This document shows positions 1 through 6,921 of a stretch of 7,188 bases of DNA, in pieces. This DNA is from Oscillospiraceae bacterium (GTDB lineage: Bacteria; Bacillota; Clostridia; Oscillospirales; Acutalibacteraceae), in NCBI GenBank assembly GCA_003517915.1, contig DOZQ01000224.1:1-7188 (forward strand), read 5' to 3'. Numbering within the stretch: the first letter of the stretch is position 1; every line of letters starts with the position of its first letter. The notes below the pieces were generated by a model. It did no database searches. It was given only the letters and a program-made list of their open reading frames with translations, and was not told the DNA's origin. Both the position numbers and the translations under genes were made by a program.

Positions 1-191
1 TCCGCTAGGGTACCGTCGCCCTCCACAGTCGCCGTGGAAACATCCGGCATTAAATACTTGTGAATTGTCAGCTTTCCGTCTTCCGGACCTTCTCCTGTGC
101 CTACTGCCGCCTGCGTGCCCAAGGGGAACATTGATATTACCATCATCATGGCAATCAACAGGGTAATTGCTATTTTTGCCCGTGTTTTCAT
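1..191 (-). CDS. SpaA/EbpB-type major pilin, N-terminal part (runs off the left edge)
   Basis: Only the first 63 codons are present; the gene continues past position 1. The ATG at 191-189 opens a classic signal peptide: a short basic n-region (MKTRAKIA), a hydrophobic core rich in I, L, M and V, and a likely cleavage site after TQA near residue 28. The mature part begins with a short acidic/glycine linker and then GKLTIHKYLMPD. This is the usual first strand of Gram-positive sortase-assembled pilins, in which the Lys of the HKY segment often takes part in an isopeptide bond in the first domain. It starts 47 bp after the stop of the giant wall-anchored protein, with no terminator between, so the two are probably cotranscribed. 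By inference it is the shaft subunit of a pilus whose ancillary or tip adhesin is the upstream gene. The sorting signal, pilin motif and length are outside the window, so another SpaA-domain surface protein remains possible. Confidence 0.75.
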   Translation of the reverse strand, partial: MKTRAKIAITLLIAMMMVISMFPLGTQAAVGTGEGPEDGKLTIHKYLMPDVSTATVEGDGTLA

Positions 192-197
192 TGATTG

Positions 198-207
198 TCT
201 CTCCTTT
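198..207 (-). promoter_or_regulatory. Ribosome binding site of the partial pilin gene
   Basis: The minus strand reads AAAGGAGAGA, with the GGAG core about 9 bases before the ATG at 191. This is a strong Shine-Dalgarno match and fixes the start codon of the pilin gene. It is clearly stronger than the site in front of the giant upstream gene, which would suit a shaft subunit needed in many copies (inference). Confidence 0.8.
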
Positions 208-240
208 GTTATTAAAATCTCATTATTTATTTAAACAGAC

Positions 241-3200
241 TTATAGTTTATGGCTGTTCAAATACTCGACAATCGCGGCTTTCGCCGCTTTGGTTGGTTT
301 GTCTGACTTCTTCTTAAATAACACCGTGAGAATAACCGCCAAGCCTATGAGCACTATACCGCCAATAGTGAAGGGAATCGCCCCCTTTCCACCTGACAAC
401 GGCATGACAAATTCCGGGTAGTTTATGAGTGTGTAGAAATCGTCTGATGTATCTGCGTCCGTACCATTTTTGTCAACTCCAAATGCCATAGGGCTGCCTG
501 CCGCTGTGAATGTGAACCGATCAACGTATATCTCCTCACTTGGATCTACCGTGATAATCCAGTATCCGGCAGGGAACTCATATCCGGGCAGGGTTTTTGT
601 CTCTTCAAGCTTATACTGACCCGCGGTAAGTGCTTTAAATTCAACCTCCGCGCCTTTTATACCTAAATCCTCCGCAGAGTCATATGGTTCAGTATCATCA
701 TTCTCATCGTCCTGACCGCTGATATAGGTCATAGATGGGACTTCCTCCCACTCCGGGGGATCATTCGGATCGTCAGCGATATTCTTGTAGAGCACAAAGT
801 GCACTCCCACCAACGGAGCTTCCTCCTGATTGATTTTGTAGAAGGTGAAGTCAACTCCTGTGGGCAAAATAGTCACGGTCACTTTTACAACCGCCGGCGG
901 GAGATACGAATCGTTATCCTGAGCCGGGTCATCGGGGTCGGTGGTGTAGAGATATTTTACCGGGACTTTCTTATCCGGATCAAGGTCTTCAATGGTATCA
1001 GAGGTACTGACATTTGTCTCTGTAATATCGTCAAAAGGCTCATGCGAACGAGCGCCGCCGTCTTCATTCTTGGCCAGCACCACAAGTTCTCCTGTAACAA
1101 TGTTCCCCGTTTCGCCGCTTGCTTTAACTCCAAACGCATTGGTGAAAACATCCAAGGCGTCTTTGTCCGCCAGACCTTGCGCCTGCTCCAGCGTCATTTC
1201 CGCGTCTTCGGCATAAACCGCGTACTGCCGGTCTTTATAGGGATCAAAATCTTCGCCCGCTTCGGGGTTATGGCGAATTATGTTTGCGTCGTGCTTGGCT
1301 TTTCCTGTTCCGCCCTCCTCGTCTATTAAAGCATCTTCTTTTTGACGGTCATTTTTGATTATAATCAGATTGACCGGAGCCGAAATTATTGGTTCTTCAG
1401 CGTCCTCGCCAATGTCCACAGAAAAGACTATGCTTCGGAAAATTTCATAAGCTTCGCCTTCATCAATCCCGTTTATGATGTCTTGCCAGGTTGCGGAAGG
1501 CAAATCTATGGTGCATGAGAAGCTTCCGGAGTTACCGGGGTCATAGGCAGTCGGCAAGTCCACTGCCATGTATCCGCTCAAGGAATTATCGGGATTGGAG
1601 CCGTCTGCCCCAAGGGTTCCACCGCATATCACCCCGTCACTAAGGGCCATAGCCTCCCATTCATATAAAATCACATCGCGGGCTAAAACCCTTGGCTCCT
1701 GAGCAAAGTCCGCTATAATGTCCACCGTGTAGGGGTTTCCGCCGTGAGAATATGTTGCGCCTGGCGTCCCGTGATAGTCCTCCGGAACTAGCCAAACATA
1801 ATCGGATTTTACATCGTTCGGGTCATAATCTTTTCTAATCACACTGCCTGGTGGTAAAGGATCAAGGAATCTGTCTGAGCGGTTGATTAAATATTTGTTG
1901 AAGCGCCAATCCGCACCGTCGGGGCGGAAGGTGAATTCGAAATCCCCGGGTATTTTGTCATTCGGAATAGCCAGCCTGCCCGTGTATGCAAACTCACCGG
2001 CAGCAGTGTTTCCGACCGCATTGACAACGGCCGGCCGGATGCCTGTGCCATCCCAAACATTACCGACATTATGGGCTATTTTCCCTCCCTTTTCGGGGCT
2101 TCCGTCCTGGTCATAGGGGCTTGTCCCATCCATATAATTGTCGTTTTGGTCGGTCACTTTCCATGTGTAAACCGAGCCGGCGATGCAGACCGCATAGCCT
2201 CTTGAATCCGGAGTAGTTGGGCCATTTTTAGGAATGTTATCTCCGATATAGGTCTCACGGGTCAAATAATCAATTCCTTCAAGATTAAACGGCGTCATTT
2301 CGGCAGCGTCGGTTCCGTCCGGATCTAATGTAAACACATACCAGCCTTTAAGCAGACCGAACCAAGTGCTCTGCGGCGCACTCCAATCCTGACTCGCCTG
2401 AGTTCCCACCTTGAGCCAAGACACCACCGCGCTGCCAGGAGCGGCTTTAGAAAAGATAACCTGATTTTTGAGCCCCCTGGACTGTATGTAGACCTTGCCG
2501 CTGCCTTCTACTTTTAGGTTACCGGCAATAAACACCTCTGTAGCCGTTATCTCGGATCCGATACCTAAACCGGAAGCATTAACACCTTCGCCGGCATAAA
2601 GAGTCACATGGCCGGTTTTGTCGTAACGGTTATTTTCTCTTCCGTTATTGGCATCTCCCACACCGTGATTGGCAAGCGTTGTTCTTCTTCCGCCGTTTTT
2701 GATTGCCCCGCTGGCATTTTCCACACTAAGCAAACGCTCTCTTACGGTCATTTCAGTAAACCCATTGACCCCTGAAACAAGAGCCGTGTCGCTTTGATTT
2801 AAAACCTTAATAACCTCCGGAAGACCGGTATTATTGACTGTTGTGTGCTCTACAAAACCGTCAGACAGATAGTTCTCGGTGCCCTGACCACTATAGGTGA
2901 TTCCTTTCATGACGGTCAGCGGAGGTACCTCTGCCGGATCGTCCGGCTGTGGGCCTATGTTAATGACGGCTCCCTTGCCCGCAGCCGCGCTTCTTGCCGC
3001 AACCCAATTGTTCAGCGAATTTTCATACGATGTCGACGTACCGAAACCGTTGCCGCAGGAAAGACCGTTGACCGACGCCGCCGACACCAAATTAATCTCT
3101 ACATCCTTCAAAAGCTCTCTTGTATCGTATTGTTGCCACAATGTTCCACTATTGTATGTGCCCATGAGATTCATATATCGGGTCGCGTAAAGGCCGCCGA

Positions 3201-6090
3201 ACTGCGCCCCCGGCGCGTTTATATTCATTGTAATGTGCCCGAAATGAGAAGCTGTAGTTTCGCTTGGCGCGTCACCGTAAATATTCAAACCATTTAGCAT
3301 TGATGCGGTATCCTCATCCGCGAAAATATTAAGCGTAACCGTATTATCCGCATTTGTTCCAAGATGAATGGTACCAAAAGCACCCAGCCTGCGCCCGCCG
3401 GATATGTTATCGCCTGATGTTCCAATATCAAACCCATTCTCATTTCCGCGCAGGTCAACAGTTACCGTGCTGTTGCCAAAAATATACCCATTATCACTCG
3501 GCCCTCCAGAAAAGCCTTGATACGGAACATCTCTCGCCGCGCCGGAAAAATCTCCGCCATATACCAGCATATATGAATCTCCGCTGACATAATGTGTTAA
3601 AGAATCTCCATATGTTCCGCCCATAGAGGCATTTATGATAACCGGATGGCCGGAAATCGGACTGTCATGAACCACGACGCTGACATTGCCGTCTATATAA
3701 GTATCATTCCATCCTCCGCCGGAAAGGAACCAGTTTACCTGACCGCCGTACACCTCCGCATGGGCATTCCCCACATTGAAAGCCCCGTTAAAGCCGGCGC
3801 CCTCGCAGGTGTCCACCACGCCGCCCTTATGTATGCGGTAAGAGTTACCGACTAGCACACCGTCAAAATTCGCACCGTAAGTCCAGCGGGCATGTACTTC
3901 CACAGTGACCAGCGTGGTATTGCCATCAATACAAATACTGTTATCAACACCGACGACACCGCCGCCGCCGACCAAATCAAAAGCGCCGGCATTATTGACG
4001 TTACTGTGCGAATAGCTATAACTTTTATTGCCGCTCAGGTAAACAGTGCCTTCAGTGCCTACCACCGCGTAAGCGTTACCCTTTACGTATCCGCCATAGC
4101 CCGCGCCGCGGAAATACCCGGTGTCTGCACCTGTCGAGACACTTCCCTCACGAATAATACTGGTGATGTTTCCGTAAATTCTGAATTTCGCGCTACCTTC
4201 TGCATTTACTCTGCCGGCGATGTCTCCCGTGACTTTTCCGGTCGCAGAATTTCCGGAAAAACCTGCGATACTAACGGTTCCCGTACTTGCCCCCCCGCCG
4301 CACTGAACACCGGTATAGCTTCCTTTATTATTTTCACCCGCCTTTAGAATGTTAATAACGTTTCCGGCTACAAATCCCGAACTGGCGTTCGCTCCCACAT
4401 AATACTTTCTGCCGATACTGTAGGCGCTCGTGTCAATATTGCTTTTAATTGCATAGCTTTGACCGGCAACTCCGCCGTAATCAATAAGCGCATTCTTTCC
4501 TGGCGAGGTTTCAAGATAAGAGTTCAAAGGTGTTTGGCTGGCATCGTCCGGGCCTGTGCCGACAGTAGCCGACGGATCCTCCGGCGCGGCAAAGACAAAG
4601 GTTTCACCCGCATCCTCAGCACCGTTTCCGTTTGTGTCGCCGGTATATCCGTCGCCGATATTTCCGCCCAATGAGCCAAGCACAAAATAATCAGCACCAG
4701 AACCCTCACCACCTACGAAACGCCCCGCGCCGATTATTGTATTCGTAACCCTGCCGATAATATTACCGCTTTCAAGCCCGCCGATATAAGTATTCAGACC
4801 TCCAGTGTTTACAGAAATAGTGTCTGTTATACCATCACCGTTTGTATCGGCAGCGCCGTTCATACCGGTAATCGTAGTCGTAACATTACCGACAACATTG
4901 GCATTGCGGCCTCCTCCATAAACGGATAGATTGCCGCCGCCGGTATTGTTAATCAAGGTGTTGGTGTTGCCCGTTAAGGTTCCCGTATTCATGCCGCCCA
5001 CGACAGTCGTTTCAGTGGCACCGGTAACTCCGGTATCGTTTATTGTGACGGCGGTGTTGCCTGTCACAGTGCCGCTGTTGCCGCCGCCGTAAACGCGGAG
5101 AATTCCGTTCCCGGTATCATTTACTGTAACGGCGGTGTTGCCCGTCATATTTCCGCTGTTGCCGCCGCCGTAAACGCTGACCATATTGTTACTGGTGTTA
5201 TGTATTGTGATATTGCTGTCCGCGATCATTGTTCCGGTTGCCACGTTCATGCCGCCGTAGAAAGATGATTCTCCTGATCCTGTGGAATATACATCAATAT
5301 CAACTGCATCCGGCTGTGTAACCGTAGCCGCAGCGGTGTTGCTGCCGCCGTAATAATTTGTCGCACTCATTTGCCATGTGTTGCCGGCCAGAACCAAATC
5401 ATGCCCTTTCATATAGACATTAGCGCCGAGATTATGTCTGAGGTTGCGCAAAACAATGTTGCACCCAAAATATGCAGCCGAAGCAGCAGCAGGATTTTGA
5501 AAGCTCCTCACGCTTGTTCCAGGATTCGTGATTACGGGAGTTATAGAAGGGGTATCATCCTGATGTCCGGTTATCAAAAGGGTGTCAACATATATTAAAT
5601 CCGCAAACAATCCGCCGCCAGCGCCGCTATTAAAACAACCTGCCGGTATGTTGTTTCCATCTCCTCCCCCTATCTCCGCACCTATGTACAAAACAAAGCT
5701 GCTGCCCGGATCATTGACGCTATAGTTAGCAAGGTCTGTCAAAGCATTGGAAAATTGACCGGGAGCATTCGCATTATAATCCTCGTAATAGTCATCTCCA
5801 TCTCCGTCGGGTATCTCCATAACTACCACGCTGCCTGTATGCCCGGCCTGCAGCGTCGCCCCGCCAAAGGGAAGATTCATAATAGCTTGCATAACAGGGT
5901 CGCTCATGGCCCTTTGAACCTCCGGCAGGGCTTGTCCGCTCTGCTCCTGCAGTGAAGCTTCTTCACCTTCTCCCGTGGCGTAAACAAACTCCGGAAAGTG
6001 CATTACAAGCAATAAAAGCGCCATAACGCAGCAAAGCATTTTGCTCAGCACGTCTATGGTTTTTTCTCTCTTTCTTTCAATTCTAATCAA
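241..6090 (-). CDS. Giant sortase-anchored surface protein, probable pilus ancillary/tip adhesin
   Basis: This is a 1949-residue secreted, wall-anchored protein. The start is TTG at 6090, chosen because a purine-rich AAAGAGGG lies 9 bases upstream and because it supplies the basic n-region (RKREK) of a signal peptide. The hydrophobic core is residues 18-30 and the likely cleavage follows VYA38. Residues about 240-1050 are rich in Gly, Asn, Thr and Ser, with recurrent GN-x-x-V and YGGG motifs; the clearest repeats are at 262-450. This suggests a beta-solenoid stalk. Calcium-loop-like segments DTNGDGITD (415-423) and DTNGNGAED (485-493) interrupt it. Residues about 1050-1740 are non-repetitive and increasingly acidic; I recognise no family there. 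Residues 1743-1890 form a SpaA/CnaB domain: FYKINQ with Lys1752, LEETKTLPGY with Glu1830, and a final Asn1890, matching the Lys-Glu-Asn isopeptide triad. Then come MPLSG (1896-1900), a membrane helix (about 1904-1925) and a 24-residue basic tail. A pilin gene follows at 47 bp, so an ancillary or tip role is inferred. The ligand is unknown. Confidence 0.9.
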   Translation of the reverse strand: MIRIERKREKTIDVLSKMLCCVMALLLLVMHFPEFVYATGEGEEASLQEQSGQALPEVQRAMSDPVMQAIMNLPFGGATLQAGHTGSVVVMEIPDGDGDDYYEDYNANAPGQFSNALTDLANYSVNDPGSSFVLYIGAEIGGGDGNNIPAGCFNSGAGGGLFADLIYVDTLLITGHQDDTPSITPVITNPGTSVRSFQNPAAASAAYFGCNIVLRNLRHNLGANVYMKGHDLVLAGNTWQMSATNYYGGSNTAAATVTQPDAVDIDVYSTGSGESSFYGGMNVATGTMIADSNITIHNTSNNMVSVYGGGNSGNMTGNTAVTVNDTGNGILRVYGGGNSGTVTGNTAVTINDTGVTGATETTVVGGMNTGTLTGNTNTLINNTGGGNLSVYGGGRNANVVGNVTTTITGMNGAADTNGDGITDTISVNTGGLNTYIGGLESGNIIGRVTNTIIGAGRFVGGEGSGADYFVLGSLGGNIGDGYTGDTNGNGAEDAGETFVFAAPEDPSATVGTGPDDASQTPLNSYLETSPGKNALIDYGGVAGQSYAIKSNIDTSAYSIGRKYYVGANASSGFVAGNVINILKAGENNKGSYTGVQCGGGASTGTVSIAGFSGNSATGKVTGDIAGRVNAEGSAKFRIYGNITSIIREGSVSTGADTGYFRGAGYGGYVKGNAYAVVGTEGTVYLSGNKSYSYSHSNVNNAGAFDLVGGGGVVGVDNSICIDGNTTLVTVEVHARWTYGANFDGVLVGNSYRIHKGGVVDTCEGAGFNGAFNVGNAHAEVYGGQVNWFLSGGGWNDTYIDGNVSVVVHDSPISGHPVIINASMGGTYGDSLTHYVSGDSYMLVYGGDFSGAARDVPYQGFSGGPSDNGYIFGNSTVTVDLRGNENGFDIGTSGDNISGGRRLGAFGTIHLGTNADNTVTLNIFADEDTASMLNGLNIYGDAPSETTASHFGHITMNINAPGAQFGGLYATRYMNLMGTYNSGTLWQQYDTRELLKDVEINLVSAASVNGLSCGNGFGTSTSYENSLNNWVAARSAAAGKGAVINIGPQPDDPAEVPPLTVMKGITYSGQGTENYLSDGFVEHTTVNNTGLPEVIKVLNQSDTALVSGVNGFTEMTVRERLLSVENASGAIKNGGRRTTLANHGVGDANNGRENNRYDKTGHVTLYAGEGVNASGLGIGSEITATEVFIAGNLKVEGSGKVYIQSRGLKNQVIFSKAAPGSAVVSWLKVGTQASQDWSAPQSTWFGLLKGWYVFTLDPDGTDAAEMTPFNLEGIDYLTRETYIGDNIPKNGPTTPDSRGYAVCIAGSVYTWKVTDQNDNYMDGTSPYDQDGSPEKGGKIAHNVGNVWDGTGIRPAVVNAVGNTAAGEFAYTGRLAIPNDKIPGDFEFTFRPDGADWRFNKYLINRSDRFLDPLPPGSVIRKDYDPNDVKSDYVWLVPEDYHGTPGATYSHGGNPYTVDIIADFAQEPRVLARDVILYEWEAMALSDGVICGGTLGADGSNPDNSLSGYMAVDLPTAYDPGNSGSFSCTIDLPSATWQDIINGIDEGEAYEIFRSIVFSVDIGEDAEEPIISAPVNLIIIKNDRQKEDALIDEEGGTGKAKHDANIIRHNPEAGEDFDPYKDRQYAVYAEDAEMTLEQAQGLADKDALDVFTNAFGVKASGETGNIVTGELVVLAKNEDGGARSHEPFDDITETNVSTSDTIEDLDPDKKVPVKYLYTTDPDDPAQDNDSYLPPAVVKVTVTILPTGVDFTFYKINQEEAPLVGVHFVLYKNIADDPNDPPEWEEVPSMTYISGQDDENDDTEPYDSAEDLGIKGAEVEFKALTAGQYKLEETKTLPGYEFPAGYWIITVDPSEEIYVDRFTFTAAGSPMAFGVDKNGTDADTSDDFYTLINYPEFVMPLSGGKGAIPFTIGGIVLIGLAVILTVLFKKKSDKPTKAAKAAIVEYLNSHKL
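391..405 (-). other. Sortase sorting motif MPLSG of the giant protein
   Basis: Residues 1896-1900 read MPLSG, followed by GKG, a hydrophobic span of about 22 residues and KKK. The layout is that of an LPXTG-type cell-wall sorting signal, with Met for Leu at position 1 and Ser for Thr at position 4. It sits six residues after Asn1890, which ends the SpaA/CnaB domain, the usual spacing in SpaA-type pilins. Cleavage between Ser and Gly and linkage to a pilin or to peptidoglycan is inferred from the family. Confidence 0.8.
421..864 (-). other. SpaA/CnaB-like isopeptide domain (residues 1743-1890) of the giant protein
   Basis: This segment encodes the C-terminal immunoglobulin-like domain. The opening strand contains VDFTFYKINQ, with the candidate isopeptide Lys1752. 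LVGVHFVLYK is the standard second strand, LEETKTLPGY contains the candidate catalytic Glu1830, and FYTLIN ends in candidate Asn1890. An acidic insertion of about 35 residues (around 1770-1808, rich in Asp, Glu and Pro) sits between the second strand and the VEFKALTAGQY strand and is larger than in a minimal domain. A self-formed Lys-Asn amide bond is expected from the family but not proven here. Confidence 0.8.
4741..5307 (-). repeat. In-gene tandem repeats encoding VYGGGNSG-x-x-TGNT units
   Basis: Residues 262-450 contain about six imperfect units of 27 to 30 residues, ending in a longer one. The best conserved core reads VYGGGNSG, two variable residues, then TGNTAVT and an N-D-T-G turn. At the DNA level the unit boundaries fall at 4940, 5030, 5111, 5192 and 5273, giving spacings of 90, 81, 81 and 81 bp. 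The copies at 5030-5096 and 5111-5177 agree at about 60 of 67 bases, which points to fairly recent duplication. One repeat per solenoid turn or pair of turns is an inference. Repeats of this kind can change copy number by slippage or recombination. Confidence 0.85.
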
Positions 6091-6099
6091 TGGGTTCAG

Positions 6100-6107
6100 C
6101 CCTCTTT
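6100..6107 (-). promoter_or_regulatory. Ribosome binding site that decides the TTG start of the giant gene
   Basis: The minus strand reads AAAGAGGG, with 9 bases between it and the TTG at 6090. An in-frame TAA lies upstream near 6127, so no longer form starts before this point unless at another rare codon. The next possible starts, GTG (Val14) and ATG (Met18), have no comparable site at the right distance, and Met18 would remove the basic n-region of the signal peptide. The TTG start is therefore preferred. Confidence 0.6.
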
Positions 6108-6194
6108 CCCATTTTAGTTCAGATTTTTAAAAAACTCCAAAATATCAAAACGCCAGCCAAACTCCCGCAATAATGCCTAAATGGTTTTTTAAGC

Positions 6195-6239
6195 AAAAAA
6201 CGGATGCTCCAGATTTTTATCTCAACAAAACCGTTTCTC
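6195..6239 (-). promoter_or_regulatory. Terminator-like fold in the operon leader (speculative)
   Basis: Within the predicted leader the minus strand has AAACGG (6236-6231) that can pair with CCGTTT (6203-6198), the latter running into a T tract (TTTTTT). The enclosed loop contains a smaller AGAT-AAAA-ATCT hairpin. The layout resembles a weak intrinsic terminator or attenuator, but the long loop makes it much less stable than the hairpin at 6931-6962. I do not recognise a known riboswitch class in the leader. Confidence 0.25.
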
Positions 6240-6254
6240 AATGCTTTCACTAAC

Positions 6255-6284
6255 ATTCTATCGTATCAATATGCAGTCTGTCAA
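6255..6284 (-). promoter_or_regulatory. Housekeeping-type promoter of the pilus/adhesin operon
   Basis: On the minus strand a perfect -35 box TTGACA (6284-6279) is followed by an 18-bp spacer and a -10 box TAGAAT (6260-6255; five of six consensus bases). Transcription would begin near 6248-6251, giving a leader of about 160 nt before the TTG start at 6090. No other minus-strand promoter of similar quality lies closer to the gene. Confidence 0.7.
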
Positions 6285-6720
6285 CATGGTATCAAAAAAA
6301 ATCCCATAGAAATAGTGGAATTTTAACTACAATTAATTACGATTACTCACAATATCCTTTAAACATTTTTGTTTATTTTTCACATTCGACAACAGTTTTG
6401 CAAAACAATAATTTTTTTGTCGATAAAAATATTTTGTAAATACACTTTAAGTGATTTTTAATAAAACACATCTATCCCGTCTTTTTATAGGTAATTATAT
6501 CTAAATTTTTTTCTAAAATAGCAATATATTTGCGAATATTGACGCAGACATATAATGTACTCTATAGGGGCATTTTTTGTTAAAAATCTGCTCAAAAGTT
6601 GTTTTTGGTATTGAATAACGATTGAGGTTGTCTCTCGCTTGCTGAAATATACAATTTTGCTTTTAGTGTATATTTATGCGCACTATGCACAGAAAACTGT
6701 ATTCGGTTCACTCTTATTTC
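6285..6720. other. AT-rich intergenic DNA without a visible gene
   Basis: This stretch has long A and T runs and many stops in all frames, and I see no credible coding region. Apart from the Spo0A-like sites it contains isolated TATAAT boxes: on the plus strand at 6551-6556 and on the minus strand at 6499-6494. Neither has a good -35 partner at 16-18 bp, so I do not call them promoters. I find no clear terminator for the upstream RNA candidate in this stretch. Confidence 0.6.
6385..6424. promoter_or_regulatory. Pair of Spo0A-box-like sites
   Basis: The minus strand carries TTGTCGAA at 6392-6385, an exact match to the Spo0A box core TGTCGAA. The plus strand carries TTGTCGAT at 6417-6424, which differs at the last base. 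The two are in opposite orientation within 40 bp and lie about 100 bp upstream of the -35 box at 6284-6279. In spore-forming clostridia, sites like these are bound by phosphorylated Spo0A. The region is very AT-rich, so a chance match is possible. Confidence 0.35.
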
Positions 6721-6881
6721 TCGCAGATTCAACCATTTAGAAGCGTGTGCAGCGGAGTAGTATACGCTTCGCGTTCACCCGAAAATTCTCGGCGCAATCC
6801 ACTCTTCCAGAGCCTCTTTCCCTAGCCTCTCTTAGGCGTTCCGTTAAGCACGATAGCCTGCGATCCCTGATATAGTCTTTG
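6721..6881 (-). ncRNA. Structured non-coding RNA candidate, possibly raiA-motif
   Basis: A GC-richer island in AT-rich DNA that folds well on the minus strand. TCGCAG (6863-6858) can pair with CTGCGA (6726-6721) to close the whole island. Inside are GCCT-AAGAG-AGGC (6837-6825), CTCT-GGA-AGAG (6812-6802), CCGAG-AATT-TTCGG (6792-6779) and a 7-bp stem GAAGCGT/ACGCTTC (6770-6764 with 6746-6740). The last stem closes a 17-nt loop rich in pyrimidines (contains CTACTCCGCTGC). No open frame of note covers it. It begins directly after a terminator and a weak promoter, as expected for a free-standing RNA gene. Length, position and the look of the single-stranded segments recall the raiA-motif RNA of Bacillota, but this is from memory of the family's appearance. 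Another structured RNA or a long leader are alternatives. The ends are approximate. Confidence 0.45.
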
Positions 6882-6887
6882 CTTGGT

Positions 6888-6917
6888 ATTTTAAAATTTG
6901 CCATAAATCAGTGTCCT
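6888..6917 (-). promoter_or_regulatory. Weak promoter candidate for the RNA island
   Basis: On the minus strand AGGACA (6917-6912; four of six -35 bases) is followed by an 18-bp spacer and TAAAAT (6893-6888; five of six -10 bases). A start near 6880 falls just before the first paired element of the structured island. It lies between the terminator of the upstream unit and the RNA, which is where a dedicated promoter is expected. The -35 match is poor, so this is tentative. Confidence 0.35.
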
Positions 6918-6921
6918 TTTA

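Noticed and set aside
167..421. Plus-strand open frame of 84 residues spanning the junction of the giant gene and the pilin gene
   Set aside because: It is antisense to the conserved sorting signal and membrane helix of the giant gene, has no ribosome site, and its hydrophobic look comes from the AT-rich intergenic bases and the antisense of the anchor.
4741..5307. CRISPR array, because of the regularly spaced repeats
   Set aside because: The repeats are in frame, diverged, and translate into a protein repeat with no unique spacers; they are part of the giant coding region.
799..5955. Many plus-strand and alternate-frame open frames of 60-176 residues inside the giant gene
   Set aside because: They are shadows of the long minus-strand gene, which has a signal peptide, SpaA/CnaB domain and sorting signal in one uninterrupted frame. 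None has a ribosome site or a recognisable product.
6083..6112. Nine-codon frame MGKRAEPID overlapping the TTG start as a leader peptide
   Set aside because: It lacks a ribosome site at a usable distance and is short enough to occur by chance; kept only as a remark in the leader finding.
6330..6356. Sigma-H-type promoter (AAAGGATAT on the minus strand)
   Set aside because: The -35 element fits the sigma-H pattern but no GAAT-type -10 element is present at 11-12 bp.
6494..6524. TTGCTA and TATAAT on the minus strand as a second operon promoter
   Set aside because: The spacer is 19 bp and the -35 matches only four of six bases; the promoter at 6255-6284 is much better.
6539..6556. TTGACG followed by TATAAT on the plus strand as a promoter
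   Set aside because: The boxes are only 6 bp apart and no gene lies downstream on the plus strand.
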